NCBI GenBank assembly: GCA_033439265.1
Contig: JAVTVX010000015.1
Coordinates: forward strand, 20,947,947 to 21,011,946
Origin: Dillenia suffruticosa
Taxonomy: Eukaryota; Streptophyta; Magnoliopsida; Dilleniales; Dilleniaceae
DNA: 64,000 bases
Reading direction: 5' to 3'
The notes under the pieces are model-generated. The model did no database searches. It saw nothing but the letters and a program-made list of their open reading frames with translations, and was not told the origin of the DNA. Positions within the stretch are counted from its first letter, which is position 1; the number at the start of each line of letters is the position of its first letter. A program made the position numbers and the translations under genes. Below, piece after piece: positions 21,601 to 33,600 of the stretch.

Positions 21601-24600
21601 TGAACACAAATGTTCCAACAAAAGTTAAGATTTTACTTTGTTTCATGTGTTACGTGCATTATGCACTAAAGACTACCAGCTTCTGCATTGTCCTATTATG
21701 CGAGAGATATCGAATTACCTCTTTGTTTCGCTTTGTTTTGATAATTATTCATTCTATCCCAGAAGTCTTCCTAATTTGCATGTGGCACAATTTAGAAGTT
21801 TTGAAAGGCAAAAAGATGCTTCTTCACTTTGAAGATGCATTCATACAACTATTTCTGGATGTATTTCAAGGAAGCATAATGTTACAATTTTAAGAAATGA
21901 AATAATTTGTCTCTCTCCACAGATAAGATTGGTTTTCATGGTTCTCCATGGGCTCATATTTTAAGTGTCTTTACACACTACAGTTTAAAGGAGTTAAAGA
22001 GGGGCTGGAAAGCAGAGCTTCCATTGTTCCTATTTGTTCCCTTGCTTTTGAGAACTTCTTTTCCTCGAAGCCTTATGTATTTCTTTAATAGATATCTAAT
22101 ACAATTAAATTTTTTGCATCAAGAGAAGGGGGGATTCATTAGGCAAGAATATGATGCCTAGGAACTTTGTGGAAATTGACCTCAAGACAACATAAGATCA
22201 AGGATTACGTTCTTTGGCCCCTCCAAAAAGGATATCATCACCCTTTTATGCTAATTTAATGCAGCACACTGAAATGAAATAACTGTCACTGGCTCATAAT
22301 TACAAACAAGTTGCTAATATCACAAAACAGATCCTCAAGGGTATCAAGGAAATAGAGTAATGTAGTAAATGTTAAATAGTTTTCTTCATATTATTTTGAT
22401 GATTTGAAATAATATTTCTAATCCTTTATCATAATTTAAGACTATCAAACTACATATCTTTTTTCTAGAGTTTGATTTCACTCATCTTATAATTTGCTTA
22501 GGAGTTAATGCCAAGGGTTATTTGCAAGGACCCGATGATTATAGTTTACTAAGAATATTGTGCTGAAATTTCTTTGGTATCATGATCTCTGCTCTTTTTC
22601 CATCCTTACTTCTTGTTGTCTCTGTAGTCTATCTGAGAACTTTCTCCCCCTTTTCTCCCTATCACTTCCTCCATCGGTCTTCCCTCCATTACACCTTATG
22701 CTCAAAGAATATTACATGACATGTGCAATCAAGGATGAGCAATGTTCAATTAAATCTACATTCTTTATTAAATAAAGGAAAGGTTGCTTCCAAAAATTGA
22801 ATCTAATCCCTCAAAGGAAAGAAGAAAGCAACATTTGCGGAATTTTCTTTTTCTTCTCTTTTATTTGGGTAACGTGGCGAGGGGAGTCAAAAATAAATTA
22901 TTCAATTTTATGGAAAGGCCCAAAATAATTCAAGCCTTTGGGTTGAATACCACGTCAGCAACTTATTTAAATTTTTTATTTTGGAGACAGTAAATGATGT
23001 TATTTGTCATAATGTTTTATGAAAAAGTCATTCTAATTGATGCCAAAATCAAAGATCAAAAAATTTCGTCAAACAAATACAACTGCAGATGGGTGCATTC
23101 ATGTCGGATTCAGACTGAAAAATCACAAACTAGGAAAGTTTGGTAGATCAGTCCTTCAATCTGACATTCCTGAGTTCATTCACTAAGGCATCTTCATTAC
23201 AACTTCTCTAAATCCCCATCCTCTATCCAGATCTGTCTTATGAAGAGGATATGTCAGAAATCATCTTTAATCTCCTTAGTCAAAAAATAGAATAAGAAGA
23301 TTAGCATGTGGATTACATTTTCTATAACACAAAAAAGGACCCACCAGCGGATGTCCAGCTCAAAGACATAGCATCCATTGTTCCCCAAGATAATTAGAGC
23401 AGCAAAATTACCGCATATCGTAAAAGATTTAACAAAGACCAAAAGACCATGTTAGTTTATCCATCACTCCATATTTTAGCATCTATATCTTACCAGAACC
23501 ACAAGTAACAATTAATAATCCAAATGGTATTAAATTTACTAAAAAAACCTCCCAGCATGCGCCCATTTTCAAGTTGCCACCATGTGATTCAAAGAGTTGC
23601 ATCTAACTGCCATGTCAGATCTTTCCTCAGAATTTTGCCACCTTCTGTTCAGAACCCTAGCTCAAAATTACCACTGACAATTCGCCTCGATCAAATTGAG
23701 AATCACACTCTAGGTCAATTTGAGAACACACTATTACGGACCCACGTCTCAGAAGATTACGGCATGATATCTCAAAATTTATGATGATTGCAAGGATTCA
23801 CATTCAGTCAATTGCGGCAACTACAGCTTAGTCTTGCTTTATTATAATCTTTTTTTTTTGTTACAAAAGATTTGAACCCCGGATCACGGGACTAGGGGAG
23901 GGGATTGTGATCACTAGACTATCTCCTTAGGAACTTGCTTTATTATCATCTTTCATAAGTGGTTGGAGTCTTAAAATTTGCTTTTCAAGGCTTATTATTA
24001 TTTTCCCAGCCTGGCTATAATATTGATTTCTAATCTTTTATTTGTAACAAAGAATAAAGGAATTATTATGTTTTCTTTTTGAATTTAAAGCAAGATTATC
24101 AATGAGAAAAGCAAAGAGAAGTTCCCTTCCCTCAAGATCTGAGTCCCTTTAAAACAAAGAGATTGTAAGGTTCTCCCAGCTGAACCTTAGAAATTGTAGA
24201 GTTCTCTATGACAAACCCTTATTTTACTAGTCAATATATGTCACAAGGGCTTAAGCAAAAGGAAGAACAAAAATAAAAGGCCATAGAACAAAAGCACAAG
24301 ATAAAAAATGAGAGTAACAAAGAGAAAGATGGAGTTGCGCCTATCAAGGAAAAATTATGGAAAACACGATTAAGATTGTACAACATGTACATAGACGACT
24401 GATAGAGGCTCCAGTTAGGCGGTGAGAGATTATGACAAGTACTCATATTAACCGAGGGACAGAGAGACCTAGAAAAGCTTAGATGACAATAATAAAATAT
24501 CATATGAATTATCTAAATATAAAATATGATATGATATAGGATAAAGTACAATGGCGTAGAAAAATCCATATAGCCGACTCCACTTAGTAAGATAAAGACT

Positions 24601-27600
24601 TAGTTATTGTTGATCTTTTGTTTGTATCAGGAATATAAAGGATATTATTATGTCTAGCATTTGTATTTGCTTTTCTAATCAAAGGAAGATTGTCGACAAG
24701 AAAATATGTAGAAATCGTAGCATTCTCTCAAACAGGAATTAGAGATCGAAAGGTTCTTTCAAACGAGCACTTATTTTGTTAATCAATATAGGTCACAAGA
24801 GTAAAAAATATTTATAAAAAAGTGAAAAGCCAACCAGTCACTACTATGATTTTTAGGTTAATTTCTCCATAACTCAAGTCCAACCTCAGAAATGGAACAG
24901 ACACTAATTTATTACAATCTACTAATTAATGAATACAATTTTTTCTATTTAGGGTGTCTCCAAATTTTAAATGGGTACAAATCATTAAATTGAAGGTACA
25001 CAATACAATAGTCATGCAAGGCACAAGACTTTTCTATCAAATTTTCCTACGGAGAGTCGGTAGATACAATGGGAAAACTCAGGGAATTTAGTTGTAACTT
25101 TTTGAGTCACATTGTGAAAACTTTAAAATGGCCCAACCATAGTGAAGATCTCCCAATCTTTTTGTTGTGTTTTGCTGATATACTTGGTAGAGTAAATCTA
25201 ATCCCAAAAACCCCACTTTTATGATTGTCAACCCACTGATTTTCAATCCCAATTCACTAATTGAAATGTGATTCCTCAATCATGACAATTATGAGGGAGA
25301 GAGAACTCACTTGAGTGGTAGTTGGCAACTGTGTGTCAGTAGTTGTATCCAATTAACAATTCTCCTTTTTGTTTTGTCCTTTGAAAATGTCAATTAAGAT
25401 GAGGATTTAAGAAAGTGTTAAAAACAAATATTGTTTCTAAGTGTCTCCATTTTAAAGGGGAACAAAAATGGTTGAGGAAGTCAAACTCCAAAGGCCAGAA
25501 TTATTTCGGGCCTAATGGCAAAAATCGAATTAATATATTTTCTAACCCAAAGAAAAAGTTCCTCTGTAACTTTAACAAATATTAATCCAAAAAATAAAAT
25601 AAAATAAAAACATGAAAGTGTATAAAATTTTAGAAATTTCAAAAAGACTTATGAAACACCTACGGGGTTGAGGAGACTAAAAAAGATACTTCTAACATCA
25701 ATTTTTTTTTTAAAAAAAAAAAAAAGGCAAGACTTGAAACCTATCCAATATAAGTAACACAAAGTTTCTAAATAAGAACACGCAAGTCACTTCAACCTCT
25801 AAAACAATGAAAGCTACAAACAATGGTGCAAGAAAAACAGTGAACTAAAACAAATACCAAAGCCTTGGTTAAGAGTTTGCAAACCAATCAAAATAACAAT
25901 AGGCAAAAGCATAGCAAAAACTTCAAAAAGTAGTAGCGAAGAAAATGAATAGTAATAAACAAAAAAAAAACGATTACCTTTATGGCAAAAAGATCTCCTG
26001 TTGTCCTCTTCTTCGACAAGAAAACTCGGCCAAATGCACCACGACTAATTGGCTTAATTATCTCAAAGTCATCTATGGATGTTCGGTCCTTTGAGGCTGA
26101 ATGGATGGGACTTGTTCTCAAGCTACGGACCATATCATCTTCCAAAGGAGTGTCTTCATCAATTACTGTACTTGTTATGTCAATCTTCTCATCCTCGACA
26201 AGCTCACATAGCTGCAAATATTTTTCCCTAGAGAACCAAAATCACAACATCTCATAAGCAGCCATGAAATCAAAACTCACACGTTCGACATAAATCCTGA
26301 ATGAAGAACAATGACTAAAAGTATTTGCAAAGAATTTCTTTCAATAAAGTATAAGTTTCAAGTGGACAAAGAGATACAAATGAGATCAAAACTGCAAAAA
26401 GCAACCAGAGAACTAACCGAATCAACTTCTCAATACGTGTCCCAAAAGTCTCAACTGTGAGGGCATCCAGCTTTCTCCTATCAATGACAACCCTCAAGTC
26501 TTCTAGACAATTAAGCAAATAAGCTAAGGAGCGGTCATCATCTAAGGGTGTATTAGCTACACATCGAGCAATTTCAGCAAGCTCATTCATCTGAGACAAG
26601 AAGATAAAATCATTTTATTACCAAACATTAGAGTTTTAAAACCATTCCAATCATAACTAATAGCATAAGTCCATTTAAGAATGTAAAACATTCACAAACA
26701 AACAAACCTAGCATGTATATGCATGGGGAAAAAATACATGCAAAGGGAAGTTTATGGCAAGTTTTTCTCGGGCCGTAATGTTGCACCATGACACTTTTTA
26801 CTTCAGCATGCACATCCAGAGGCAAGGTTATGTAGCACAAGAACTAGAAGGCAAGCAATTGGGAGCAGAGGGGGAGAAGAAAGACTGGAGACCGAGGGGA
26901 AGGAGACAGACAGATAGACAGGTCTACAAAGATAATAAAGAAAATCAATAGATAGATTTTTTTTAGAAATACTTGATAAAAAGGTTTGAGCCAATTTACC
27001 AACAAACATTGTCAAACTTCAGATACTACACTAAGGAAATTGGAATCCCAATTAAAATCTAAAGCACTCTTGCAATAAGAAAAAATCATATCAAATCTAT
27101 GAAAACAAATATTCTTCTTTTATTACTGGCCTTCATCATATGGTTTTTCAAATATTTTCTCGCATAATTAGGCCTAGATTCCTCTAGTGTTCCATATTAT
27201 GTTTTTATAGTCAGAATAACAGTTTCAATTGGGTTGCTTGTCATTACTACCACAGCTGCACCGTCTAATTCATCTGAAACAATCCACATACAAATAAACA
27301 CTTCTTCTACCAATACCATAGTTATGGAAACATGAAACCAATTAGAGGATTCAACATATGCCTCACAATATACCAACTCTAATTTTCCCTTTCTTTCATA
27401 TGTAATGCGGGAAGACCAACATAGCTCTGCCAAAAGGTCAGAGGCCACTCTCAAGATTCCAAAACCAACACAAACAATTTGAAGAGTCAAAAAGATTAAA
27501 AAAAAAAAAAAGAAAAAAAAAAAAGAAGGCGAACCTGCAGATGCATCAGTTGCATAATTCTTGCACAAATGCATCACAGGTTTACATGGAGCTTAAGGCC

Positions 27601-30600
27601 AAGTTTCCGCCACCAAAGTAGTTTATATGGATTTTGTCGGTACATAGCCATCATTGCCAACTGTTTGCAATGTCAAAATGCCACATTTACCAACCCCAGC
27701 TTTGCCTGCTCTATGACCCCATTTATGTGGGGACCCAAGCATGCTTCAAAGATATGAATCAAAGTCAAAAGAATGAATTTTTTCTTTTTTTTTTTTCTTT
27801 TGGTATGCTTCCTCTATTTTTTCTATAAAGTAAAAGCCAATTTCCATCAAGTCCACAACTTTTAGATTGCCATTCACCTACCCAAGCCACGACCAAATAG
27901 CTACTCCATTAGTAGTTCAAGGGATTTAGACATATCCCAAAAGCCATTCCACTGCTAGAGTAATTTACTTGAAGTAGTCTAAGGATTCACAGCCACCTAG
28001 AGTGTGCTAGATGCCTAGGATGAAGTATTAAAAATCCTTGCTTCCTGCTTCAGCCAAGGAACTACCCGGCAAGTTAAATCAAATCAGAGAACGCATGGAT
28101 TAAAATCACATTTCTTGCCATTGCAACCATAAAGGTATTGTAGACGATTTAGAAAATAAAATCCACACATCAAACAGCTTTCTTCATGGTAATGCCTCAT
28201 GGCAGCAGTGTCATGGTTGTTTCAGAGACCTGCCACATCCCATAACAGCATAATGACCATGTGTGTTCATATTGCGACCAATGCAGCTTACCATGGCCAT
28301 GACAGACATTGCAACCCACAAAACAGTTGTGGTCATGGCTGATATCTTTACACAGTTGATATTCAAGTACTTGGAAAGACCTCTTTTCTGGACAAGAAGT
28401 TTGGAAGATTTTGTGGTTTCTTTTGTTTGGAAAGATGTTTTAGAGTTGAATTTACTTCAGAATACCTTCAAATGAGATATAATTTTGGAAAAAAGGATGC
28501 CCTTCATGCAAAAAACTAGCTTGGGTGAAAGTACTATTTGTTGATTCATTGCCATTGCATTGGCCATCTTTGGGAGCTTGTATTCTCATTCTTCACACAT
28601 TTAGGATGCTTGGAGGGAGGCAAACATGAGAACATTTTAAGGATTGGAGAGACTACCATCCAGTTAGGTTAATGTTTCTCCTTTTGGCACTCCTATATAG
28701 GTTCTTTTATTCCTGGTTAGTATTGTAACTGTTTTGCATGGGCTGTACATTGTATTAGAGCAATTTTTTGGTGCTTCTTACAATTTGTCTTTGTATGAAT
28801 ATTATCCTTTTTTATAGAAAAAGGTTAAAAAAGAATACAAAAACCACCAAACACAGCCTCCCATACGGAACCTGTTGTTCAATGAAGGGCCACCAAATGC
28901 ACAAGAATATGCCATTGCATGTGGAGGTTTAGGGAGGGTTAACCATTAACCATGCATATCAGCCAACGAGAAGTATCCATCAATAACATGCTTAATTTTT
29001 CTCTGTCAAATAGAACAAACAAGCATGAGTGGCTCATGTAATACTGTAGCAGATCAGTAGTTTCTTTCTCTTTTAATGTATAATAATTTGTAGAACTCAT
29101 AATAGTTGTCAGAGATTCAATAAAATAAAGGTAATAATAATATGAAACTAAATCTATTAAATTTGGATAATGAGAGATTTTCTAGCCTACTGGCACAATA
29201 GTACCACCTGTCTCCTACTCAGAGTGGGATAGAGTCCCCCACCCCCAAAAAAAATTGCCTTAAAAAAAAGAGTTAAACTAAAATGTAAAATAACAAAATA
29301 AATAATTGCTCTCACTATTGAAGGCAACAGTTTAAATGTTAAGAAGAAAGTAGTAACATATATAAATAAATTATATTCAAACACTAATGAAACTACCTCT
29401 TTTCTTTAATAATGTTTGTGCTCAAAGTCGAGCTGCAATAAATAGTACAATGAAAAGTTTTGGACATCAATCAATTTTTTGAAATTATAAACACGTATTT
29501 AGCAAACTTTATCATAACTGTTAATGTGATTAACTATAGAATAATATTGCCAACACCAAAAGGCAAATGATGGAATCTACGAAATTTTATGTGTCGTGAT
29601 TTATGGTGTTATAGAGTTAAAAGATTTCATCATGTGTTTTGCATGTTTAATGAAACCATTTGAAGATGGATTTGACTAATCTGATCATTATTTCCCTTTT
29701 CGGGTCATAATAGCTTCAATTTAAACTGAATGTACTAATATTCAAATCAAGACACTTGTAATTGTTGAAAGAACATACATCTTTGAAATGATTTTAAATT
29801 GTTCCAGAGTAGAAACACATCACAACCCAAATTTCCTCTTTCTCACAAAATTTTATGAGACAAGGGCACAAGGAATATATGAGGCCCTATCATACTAAGC
29901 TCAAATGAAACACATAATTCAGCACAAACACAGTCCCTCAAATGGAGAGCCCAACCAACGCCCAACAGTCAATTTAGCTGAAACCTTCTACTTTATCAAT
30001 TTAGGAGGCTTCATTGAGTACAAATGGCAAATCTCTAGGACTTGCTGCAAGACTTATGGAGACATATGGTTTACACATGTTCATTTATTTAATAGAATTA
30101 GAAACAATTAAATACTCAAATATGGATACTTATGGTTAATGCCTCAAGCATGGAGACATACCTAGAAAAGTTGCAGAGTTATCTTGCTTTAAAATTAATG
30201 GCCTAAATTAGCCACATAACTAATTCCCTTTATCACAAACTTCAAAAAGTAACTCAATTACAAGTGAAAATTTTAGGATACCACTAAATACCAACTCTGA
30301 AGAGGACAAAAAGCTCTTCCTTTCTGAAACTAGGCTCTCTCATCTCTTTATTGACAAGTACCTTTTCTAAGAGAATGGAAAGCAGAGACTAAGTTCTATT
30401 GTTATAAATGAAATCCCAATTTCATTCCTCTGCTTAAGAATCAACTTTCAAAGAAGCAAATAAATAAAACATATGAAACAAGAATACCTGTTGAATATCA
30501 TCATGTTCAGAGTAAGCACCTTTTCCGGCCAAAAGCAGGTCAATCTGGCTGGTCCTAGGTGTCAATAGTGGAGATCTAGGAGTCATGCTACCAGCTGATG

Positions 30601-33600
30601 ATGTTGTCATTCCTTGATCAGACTTGGGACCAAATCGAGTTCTACATGACATTGATGGTAAACCCTTCAAATCATCAGCAAAAAGAGGATTATCAACTTC
30701 AGGGAAACAATCAAGCATGTCCTCTGAGCCACGATGAGACCAATCACTCAGCTTCGGAGAGAGACCATCAGATTCTTCAGTGACACTTGAATTTGACACT
30801 TTTGCAACATCCGGGCTTCCAACATGTTGATAATCCTTTGGAGAAAATGACTCCATCATCTTCTCAAGAGTTTCAGAAATTCTGATCAGACGCTCATTAA
30901 CATTTAAACCCTTCTGATCACATCGATCAGAAATTGCACATATTCTTGAGTGGTCCTCCACATGTGTAGTTGGAACCTCCTCCTCACATATACGACAAAT
31001 TATTGAATTCTCATCGATATTTGTTTGATCACCCCAGTATCCCCAAGAAGCTTTATGTTGGTGCTTAGAAGAAATAGAAGAATGGCCATGAGAATCTTTA
31101 GATGAAGGAACCTCTGAAGGCTTAGCAATTGGCATATCAACATCAGAAATTCCTCTCCCATTGTTTGACACCTTCAAAGATTCCATCCTAGCATCATTCT
31201 GCTCATCCTTCAGTTGAACAGCTTCTTTTGGGATTTTCCCAGCCGGAGATGGGAGCTTCTTCCAAGAAGCTATCCGTTCCCTACTTGCACGAGAATCCAA
31301 ATTCTTTGCAGTTTCAACGGAAAAAGAAACAGCATTCCCTGGTTGTACAATATTTTCTCTCTTCCATCCTAATCTATGCTGCTCCTCACTGTATGATTTC
31401 CTTGTTGAGGCTACCCCTAAGGCCTTCACGGTACTAGAACTTTTCCCATCTCTCCCCAACCCTGACGGGATTCGCTTGTCAGCAGAATGCAAGATTCGAG
31501 ATTGACGAAGTTGAAGAACATGTTCATCTTCAGCTAACCCACTTTCTTTGTGAAACTGCAATAATCTAGTGCACCTTGTCAGGATGAAAAGCATGCGTGT
31601 ATGAAGCTGTTTCAGCATCCCCATGGGAAGTTCTTGGCGTCTATCATCCAAATCTTGAACTATACCTTCACACTGAAGCCAAAACTCCCCAGGTGATGTC
31701 ATAGCGCATCTCCGAGCCAATACTAACAAATCCTCAATAGTTTCCTGCCACTCAGGATGGCTCTCTGCATTTTTCTCAAGTATTCCCACAAGATCGGCCG
31801 CAAAAACAGCCAAATCAGAGTTAACTTCTTCTTTGGCTTTGTCAAATTTGGCCCGTATAACAACTAGAACCTCCTGTGCAGTTTAGCAAGGTAATTGAGA
31901 TAATTTCAGCAGCTTTCATGGGCAGGACGTATAAAGAAAATTTAATTACCTCAAGATTATTTAAACCACGAGGCTTCCAAAACGGAAAAGGTCGTACACC
32001 TTTTGAATTCAGTTCATGAGAGAAACTTTTGATATCAGCAGGGAACCTCTTTCTAGGGGCATTCGTAATACGAAGTATGGCTTGAAATCGAGGAGATTCA
32101 GACTCCTTTGGATTATCATAATCATATGCAGTCTGGTAGAACAAAATGAAAAGGAAAAGATTGCAACAATACCAATAGGATCAGTAGAGTAAGGAGCAAG
32201 AAAATTTCTGACTAAAACTTATTACCTGAGTTTCTGGGATACAAAAATCAGAATCTCCTAAGCTTCCAGATTGGGCCCACGAAGATGGATTATATCCCCC
32301 TATTAAAAAGGCCAAACTCATCAGAAACAGCTTTCCAAACTACTACATCTGCCATTTCATAATACATATATAGCACACACATGAGGTCATAATTGTTCAA
32401 ATCTTGATCCTATCTATACAATATTACAATGATTTCAATTAAAAACTGCAAGATAAACACGATAATACAGTCTTACCCTTAGTAATAGTTAGGAACTTGC
32501 AGGAGGTAAATACGCAAATATGCACTCTGAAAAAAATGTCCTAATAGTTGGCATCAGACACTAACAGTACACCATTCATAAGGAATTGCACTTCGTAAAA
32601 GCTATTTATGTACCAGCGATCTTTACAACTAATTATACCCTTTCTTCTTCCACTGTTTGTGCAAGATAAGCTTTACCTCTTAACAAAGCATATATTATTC
32701 ATAAGGAATTCCATTCCATAGAGCGACGAGAATGGTAAAAAAGATAATTAGTTTGATGTGCTTCATGTCTTTGCGTTGCAATTGCATTATTGATGTTGTA
32801 TATGAAAGTTTGAAACAATTTAAAATGAAAGAACATCCAGTAGCTCCCAACTATCGAATTCAAGGTATTTTCTGAATATGTGTGATATAAGCCTAGTGCA
32901 GGATCTAGTCACACGATACCCTACACGGAAATCCTCTCTTCCCTTGCTAGAGTTTTTCCCCCTCTTAGACCGTATGACTGCAGTCTGGAAACCTGTTCCC
33001 TAAACAGACTTCCTACCACAATTCTTTTAAGAGAATTAGACTTGTTTCTAATTCATCATACCCTCTTTAATAAGAAAAATAAAGTTTACAATAGAATAGA
33101 TTTACTTCTAAAACAAACTCCTAAAATTATTTCTAAAATTAATAATTCCCAAAATAAGAAACTATTATCTAAAGAGACAACTATCAACCCTCTAAATATT
33201 CTTTTAAGAGATAACTATCATATTCTAAATATTCTCCAAAAATATTTCTTTCCTACAAATGCAAAACTCGAATTCAAGACAGGTATTCTCAAAGTCGTAA
33301 AAAAACTCCCAAGAAAGCCTCCTCCCTCATCCTCTTCGTCCTCTTCATCAGACTCTTACCAATTCTACCCAAAACAACTTCTTGCATCCATGTCTCCAAG
33401 AGAATGCTCTCACAATTGAAGAAAAGCCCCTTTGCCATTCATTCCTCCATTTCCACCTTAGTTAACTTCTTAAAAAAAAAAAGGCATGTGTGCTCCCGGC
33501 ACTGGATGCAGCCCTAGAATTTCCCTTTCTTGCTGCTGTCCCTCCAGTGGTTGTTTTTGGACGGCTACACGCAGGTGCTACCTTATGGTTCCCCCCCCCA

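Larger units (their letters stand above)
21115..25977 (-). other. IREH1: IREH1 intron 6, 4.9 kb
   Basis: Contains a SINE (23851-23933), an RTE tail-like piece (24562-24620) and a diverged direct repeat pair (24044-24246, 24624-24802). Open frames such as 21453-21893 (146 codons) show no known domain and I do not accept them as genes. The rest is AT-rich and unassigned. Confidence 0.8.

Noticed and set aside
21453-21893. 146-codon open frame in IREH1 intron 6
   Set aside because: No recognised domain, AT-rich composition like the intron, and flanked by kinase exons on the other strand.
23851-23933. A functional tRNA gene on the minus strand
   Set aside because: No complete cloverleaf can be formed and it has a poly-A tail and target duplication, so it is a retroposon.
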